Source: Osedax fenrisi (Eukaryota; Annelida; Polychaeta; Sabellida; Siboglinidae). Taken from it: a stretch of 64,000 nt of DNA. The notes beneath the pieces are model-generated. The model had not been told where the DNA came from. It did not search any database and worked only from the letters and a program-made list of their open reading frames with translations. The stretch covers positions 41,502,389-41,566,388 of the forward strand of contig OZ025244.1 of the NCBI GenBank assembly GCA_964019155.1, in the 5' to 3' direction. A program made the position numbers and the translations under genes. This document shows, in pieces, positions 59,001 to 64,000 of the stretch (the first letter of the stretch is position 1; every line of letters begins with the position of its first letter).

Positions 59001-59234
59001 GATAATAATGATGATGCTAATAATACAGATAATATATTATTTGAATTATTACTGATTATTCATATAATATGTACTTACTTTATTATTATTTTATTATTTA
59101 ACAACATATTTACTTTATTGAAATAATTTTTTGTAACAGAAAAATATGGATAAAAAACGAATTAAAAATGAAAAAAACCGTTCAAAACATGTTTTAAACA
59201 AACATTAATAAAAAACGCGTTTTTTAACAACACT
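56097..59234 (-). mobile_element. 3.1-kb terminal-inverted-repeat element with a small spliced gene
   Basis: Ends AGTGTTGTGAGTTAATAAAA and GTTTTTTAACAACACT pair, with CGTTTTAAAC-type subterminal repeats on both sides. Flanks ATATTATT and ATATTATA match at 7 of 8 bases, which would fit hAT, though in AT-rich DNA this is weak. The minus strand carries a putative multi-exon gene, described separately. No transposase core recognised. Confidence 0.75.
57946..58346 (-). CDS. Unidentified protein of the 3.1-kb element, main exon
   Basis: ATG at 58346. The exon encodes about 133 residues, with KIINIWDSASIPHYDLHQII, a Lys-rich helix, and FDTLFNIYKKDVEISKEDHA, then FLYDQIDKRRLMIGNLTCSK, before a donor GGAG-GTAATA. 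Likely further exons on the same strand: about 57245-57189 (KYIKKIDYRTTTATENLK), about 56880-56829 (NIIRIDSDEDGQLESVN) and about 56768-56640 (DYEVSEQISDEHSPEFETN). The pattern IW-KASIP ... FDI ... FL-DQR--RKM-IG resembles hypothetical proteins common in invertebrate genomes near repeats, to which I cannot give a function. The open main exon suggests recent or ongoing function. Confidence 0.55.
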
Positions 59235-59361
59235 ATATTATATATATATTTTAAATATATATATTCCGTCCATTTGGGTTAAGTTTTGAAAATGAGTTAT
59301 AGTTTTGTTTTTAATATCATAATATACTATATGTGATATACATTATCATACCTATATCTAT

Positions 59362-59701
59362 CAGAGTTGGAAAAAATCATGATTTTTTTAAAAAAATCAA
59401 AAAAATCAAAATCACATTGATTTTTTTGATTTATTTGATTTTTTTGATTTTTTTGATTTTTTTGATAGAATAAATAAATAAATTTATCAATACAAATTTT
59501 ATATTATTTAATCAGTTTTATTTATTAGATTTATTAATAATAGTAATCCAAACTATTAATTACATTTTATCAAATTATAAAAAAGTTGATTTATAATCAA
59601 AAAAAATCAAAAAAATCATGATTTTTGCCTTCAAAAAAATCAAAAAAATCATTGATTTAATCAAATGATTTAAATCAATTGATTTAAATCAAACAACTCT
59701 G
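59362..59701. mobile_element. hAT-like MITE, 340 bp
   Basis: Ends CAGAGTTGG and CAACTCTG with perfect 8-bp duplications ATATCTAT (59354-59361, 59702-59709). Subterminal tracts are AAAAAAATCA and GATTTTTTTGA repeats, mirrored. Confidence 0.92.
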
Positions 59702-59717
59702 ATATCTATATTATATA

Positions 59718-60329
59718 CAGTGATGGGCACCGCTATTTTTTTCCTGGATCAGCGATCCCTATCCTCTATTTATTCTCTTATGCGATTCTTTTACCGATCC
59801 CGATACACCATTCATTATCCGATCCTTTCCCGATCCTGATCCTAAGTTTCTTACCCGATCACGATATTATTTATATATTTATTTAAAAAGATTTTATTTC
59901 ATAATTCGAAACAATATATATGTATAAGTATACTACCTATGTAATATAAATTGTTAATAATAGTAATTAATATTTATTATTAATATATTGTATTATATTT
60001 CAATAATTAGTCCATTGAATTAAATGCATTTATTGAATGTATATCATATAGACTATATGATATAGTGAATTAATATATAATTTATTTATATAAATGCATT
60101 GAAAAATGTATTCTAAAATGTTATTAGTATTCTTATAAATAAATATAATAATCTTAGAGTATCGTATATGCAATGATGGAAACCGATCTTTTTTTTATGG
60201 ATCGGCGATCCCGATCCCGATACTCCATTCGTTAACCGATCATTTGCCGATACTTATTATAATCATCTCTTTCTTACCAATCTTACCAATCACTTTCTTA
60301 TACAATGATTGCGATACTGCCTATCACTA
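59718..60329. mobile_element. hAT-like MITE, 612 bp, with GATCCCGATCC repeats
   Basis: Ends CAGTGATGGGCA and TGCCTATCACTA with perfect 8-bp duplications ATTATATA (59710-59717, 60330-60337). CGATCC-type repeats fill both ends. A second head-like copy starts near 60172 (ATGATGGAAACCGATC), so it may be a composite. Its left target site directly abuts the right duplication of the previous element. Confidence 0.9.
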
Positions 60330-60473
60330 ATTATATAACTATAGAATATATCAAATTTACAGTCCTGAGAAGTATGAACCTAAATTATAACCTATTATTA
60401 TAATATATCCTATGTAACATTGTATTAATACTACCCCATATTATAATTATTATAACTGTGAATCAGACAGATA

Positions 60474-60913
60474 CCAAAGATTTTGAGAAGCAAAGATATA
60501 ACACTCCCTATCTATGCAACATGATTAGTATTCATACATCCCGCTGCTAGCAGCAGTATCGAAATCAATTTAGGTTTTCCGCGATTTGCATACTACAATG
60601 TTTCATTGCTCTATTAAATTACATGCAATTCAAATTAGCTTTTACTTGCCACATAGATATTTATAGGATTTAAAACCAACATATCCTATTTCTATATATT
60701 AGTAATAAACACAATAATACACATAATAAAATAATAATTGAAAGCATATTATTTTTCATTTTAAAAGTGCATAGTTTGATACAAATTTACATTATAAAAA
60801 ACACATAGTTCCTAAAATTGACTCTATATAGGATGCGCTGTTGGTTTTTGTATACAAAATATAATTATACGATTTCGCGTGAGTGTTATATCTTTCCTTA
60901 GAAAAATCTTTGG
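60474..60913. mobile_element. TA-target MITE family B, copy 2
   Basis: 440 bp, ends CCAAAGATTTTGAGAAGC and AGAAAAATCTTTGG, flanked by TA. Inverted relative to copy 1 at 41935 and of almost equal length. Confidence 0.85.
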
Positions 60914-61057
60914 TATAATATTATTTACTTTATTTAGTTTATTAATCTATACTGTTATTATCGATACACATGAAAACTATACCCCGGATTATAGGGATGA
61001 TACCGTACTAGTAATTCTCTATGATACCTTGAGTATGATACATGTACACAGTAACAG

Positions 61058-62205
61058 CCCAGCAAACAGGAATAGCACCCTTAAAGCACCAATAAAGCAT
61101 TATGCATGATTAAAACACCCTTAGGACACCTATAAAGCATTTACATTATATTAAAGCACCTATAAAACATTATTATGGCATTAATATTTAAGCATGTTTA
61201 AGCATTTATATTAAAACACCCTTAGGACACCTATAAAGCATTTACCTTGTATTAAAGCACCTATAAAACATTATTATGGCATTCATATTTAAGCATATTT
61301 CAGCATGTTTAAGCATTTATATTAAAAGCATTTAAGGCACCTGTAAAGCATTTACCCTGTATTAAAGCACCTATAAAACATTATTATGGCATTCATATTT
61401 AAGCATATTTCAGCATGTTTAAGCATTTATATTTAAAGCATTTAAGGCACCTGTAAAGCATTTACCTTGTATTAAAGCACCTATAAAACATTATTATGGC
61501 ATTCATATTTAAGCATATTTCAGCATGTTTAAGCATTTATATTTAAAGCATTTAAGGCACCTGTAAAGCATTTACCCTGTATTAAAGCACCTATAAAACA
61601 TTATTATGGCATTCATATTTAAGCATATTTCAGCATATTTTAGCATTTATATTTAAAGCATTTAAGGCACCTGTAAAGCATTTACCTTGTATTAAAGCAC
61701 CTATAAAACATTATTATGGCATTCATATTTAAGCATATTTCAGCATGTTTAAGCATTTATATTTAAAGCATTTAAGGCACCTGTAAAGCATTTACCTTGT
61801 ATTAAAGAACCTATAAAACATTATTATGGCATTCATATTTAAGCATATTTCAGCATGTTTAAGCATTTATATTTAAAGCATTTAAGGCACCTGTTAAGAA
61901 TTTACCTTGTATTAAAGCACCTATAAAACATTATTATGGCATTCATATTTAAGCATATTTCAGCATGTTTAAGCATTTATATTTAAGCATTTAAGGCACC
62001 TGTAAAGCATTTACCTTGTATTAAAGCACCTATAAAACATTATTATGGCATTCATATTTAAGCATATTTCAGCATGTTTAAGCATTTATATTTAAAGCAT
62101 TTAAGGCACCTGTAAAGCATTTACATTGTATTAAAGCACCTATAAAACATTATTATGGCATTCATATTTAAGCATATTTAAGCATTTATATTAAAACACC
62201 CTACA
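61058..62205. repeat. 110-bp satellite array headed by CCCAGCAAACAG
   Basis: After CCCAGCAAACAG (61058-61069) come about ten units of 110 bp containing ATTAAAGCACCTATAAAACA, TTATGGCATTCATATTTAAG and TTTAAGGCACCTGTAAAGCA. AAGCATTTA is a sub-repeat. The inner units are nearly identical; the outer ones are shortened and more diverged. No gene. Confidence 0.95.
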
Positions 62206-62509
62206 TTTTTGAATGTTGTACCAAGTTAAGTCGAAAAAAATATCATGACGCTTTTTTTAAATATTTGTTGGATATTTTATTGACATTTTTGAAAAAAACA
62301 ATATTTTTTTGAAATATTTTTATATTTTTTTTAAAATATTTTTCGACATATTTTTAAAATATATTTTGTAATATTTTGAAATATATTTTGTATTTTTTTA
62401 AATATTTTGTTTTATTTTTCAAATAATTTTTGAAATATTAAAAAAATAATAATGCAGAATAAAGAATAGCTATAATTAATACACAATAGATAGACAAACA
62501 ATCAAAAAC

Positions 62510-62536
62510 CGAGCAACGCCGGGTCGGGTACGGCTA
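62510..62536 (+). other. Possible Helitron 3' terminus
   Basis: CGAGCAACGCCGGGTCGGG runs into TACGGCTAGT. A small GCCG/CGGC stem is followed directly by CTAG-T, the usual Helitron 3' arrangement. A 5' TC end was not located; the satellite array upstream could lie inside such an element. Confidence 0.45.
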
Positions 62537-62927
62537 GTATACATATATAAACTATAAATATATGGATATATTGCAAATATATATAGCAAAATATGTGTTT
62601 TTCACCATCGATTTATAGTTTACAATATAAAATATAAATATATGCATTTAATAATTCTGTATTATACTGTATACTGTAATATACAAAGCTTAGAATCTTT
62701 GTTAATATTTATCAACAACCAATATAATTAAAAATTAATTTGAAATCTAAGTTTTCATATATCATATAATTCAATTTCTAAGACATTAAAGTACAACATA
62801 ATAGTAAGTAGACATATTATTATATTATATAATAATATAATTGTATATATATATATATATACTGTTGTAACTATATTTAAAATATCCGATATTTAATATT
62901 AATAATATCATATTATGTGTCATAGCT

Positions 62928-63091
62928 GGAACACGTTCATAACCGGCGCCAAAAATATATGACTAATAGTTTATTCAATATCGGAGCGCGTGCTATTAAT
63001 AGATGGGCGTGTGTGTATGTATATGTGTGTATGTGCGTGTGTGTATATTTGTGTGTACATGTGTGTGTATGTATGTGTGTGTGTCACACAC

Positions 63092-63158
<67 letters not shown>

Positions 63159-63171
63159 AATATATCTTTGT

Positions 63172-63205
<34 letters not shown>

Positions 63206-63387
63206 CATATTATATATTATATATATATATAAGTATTTTACGTGTACAGTGTGTAGTATATACAAGGACATACGTGTTCTTGGTATATCTATAGGCGGAT
63301 TATATTAATTATGACACGCCTATATCTACTCCGATATCGAATTAACTATGAGTCATATATTTTTGGCGCCGGTTATGAACCACAACC
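62928..63387. mobile_element. MITE family A, copy 2
   Basis: 460 bp, ends GGAACACGTTCATAACCGGC and CCGGTTATGAACCACAACC, flanked by GTCATAGCT (9 bases, 62919-62927 and 63388-63396). Same TG/TA microsatellite core as copy 1 at 30430, with longer (TA)n. Confidence 0.92.
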
Positions 63388-63436
63388 GTCATAGCTTAGC
63401 TATGCGTATTTGTTAAACCAACGTGTACACATAATA

Positions 63437-63475
<39 letters not shown>

Positions 63476-63510
63476 CATTATATATTATTATAATAATAAT
63501 TATATATAAT

Positions 63511-63595
63511 GGTTATATAATAACCTATATATATATAATGGTTATATAATAACCTATATATATATAATGGTTATATAATAACTTATATATATATA
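63511..63595. repeat. Short tandem repeat, about 29 bp x 3
   Basis: Three units of AATGGTTATATAATAACC followed by a TA tract. The rest of 63388-64000 is AT-rich with no recognised feature. Confidence 0.85.
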
Positions 63596-64000
63596 TATAT
63601 AATTTACTATAGATACATAATAACTATAATAATATACGTATACATTTTATATGTTCATAATTATTATTCTTTACATATGATTATTATAATAATATAGTAT
63701 ATTTAACAGTAGAAATATATATTCTAGTAATTTGTTTATTATATTTTATTTATTATAGTATACTTATGAATTAGTATAATTATTATACTATATTTATAAA
63801 TATATATGTTTATACTATCAAAGATAATTTGAAATTATAATAATTATGAAAACATAAAATATATACCAAATTTCGCGATCTATTTAAAACCGTAACTATT
63901 GTTATTTAGATCGCTCGCGCGTGTGATTTTTAATATATACTACTATAACTAGGATTCAATTTATAATTGATTAGTTTTTTTTAAATATTAATATTAATTA

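Noticed and set aside
61085..62205. CRISPR-like array
   Set aside because: Units are contiguous 110-bp repeats without unique spacers, in eukaryotic DNA; a satellite.
62959..63308. Several Cys/Val/Tyr/Ile-repeat open frames
   Set aside because: Translations of the TG/TA microsatellite inside MITE family A.

Overview
The window is animal-type nuclear DNA, strongly AT-rich, full of (TA)n, (CA)n and other simple repeats and crowded with transposable elements. Two conserved single-copy eukaryotic genes can be assembled exon by exon. All junctions found have GT-AG ends and a continuous reading phase. The host looks like an invertebrate metazoan with long, transposon-filled introns; I cannot name the lineage from the sequence.

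Gene 1, minus strand, 641-22024: DDB1, the WD40-like beta-propeller adaptor of CUL4 ubiquitin ligases and a UV-damage recognition subunit. Twelve exons, from the start codon at 22024 down to 641, give about 483 codons (propeller A and the start of propeller B). The rest lies beyond base 1. Gene 2, plus strand, 26669-48002: ELP4, a RecA-fold accessory subunit of Elongator (tRNA wobble-uridine modification). All ten exons are present, giving 335 residues, with an AATAAA just after the stop. The two genes are divergent, with about 4.6 kb between their start codons. That gap holds a decayed hAT transposon on the minus strand and a 312-bp inverted-repeat element.

DDB1 introns: intron 10 carries a tandem duplication split by a TA-target MITE. 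Intron 3 holds an AT-rich inverted array, a 3.5-kb ZMYM/DUF4371-type hAT with a second element nested in it, and ends in CA-rich sequence. Intron 2 holds a 0.7-kb fold-back element and a G-rich minisatellite. Intron 1 holds a decayed RTE-like LINE, a hAT element inserted into an older MITE, and a further MITE. ELP4 introns: intron 1 has a MITE. Intron 2 has a tRNA-derived SINE and two CR1/L2-type LINEs. The first LINE is almost complete but its ORF1 is split by a 418-bp MITE; the second is 5'-truncated with one nonsense codon. Intron 5 has a head-to-head SINE pair, intron 6 a (CA)n array, intron 7 a (TAG)n array, a MITE and a partial duplicate of exon 8, and intron 8 a third SINE.

From 48003 to 64000 there is no host gene that I recognise. 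The region holds a TTAA-target MITE with its paralogous empty site inside ELP4, a compound repeat ending in a recurrent 12-base terminus, four elements flanked by 8-bp duplications (three hAT-like, one with hAT-like CAGTG ends), a young 2.57-kb LTR element carrying only gag and protease, large palindromes, a 3.1-kb element of uncertain class with a small spliced gene, a 110-bp satellite ending near a Helitron-like terminus, and a second copy of the MITE that split the LINE.

The most unusual observations are: complementary simple repeats at the two ends of several introns; a UGA-CUAG stop context joining the LINE ORFs in one frame; the gag-protease-only LTR element; a duplicated exon start that differs only at synonymous sites; and one short terminus shared by otherwise unrelated repeat arrays.
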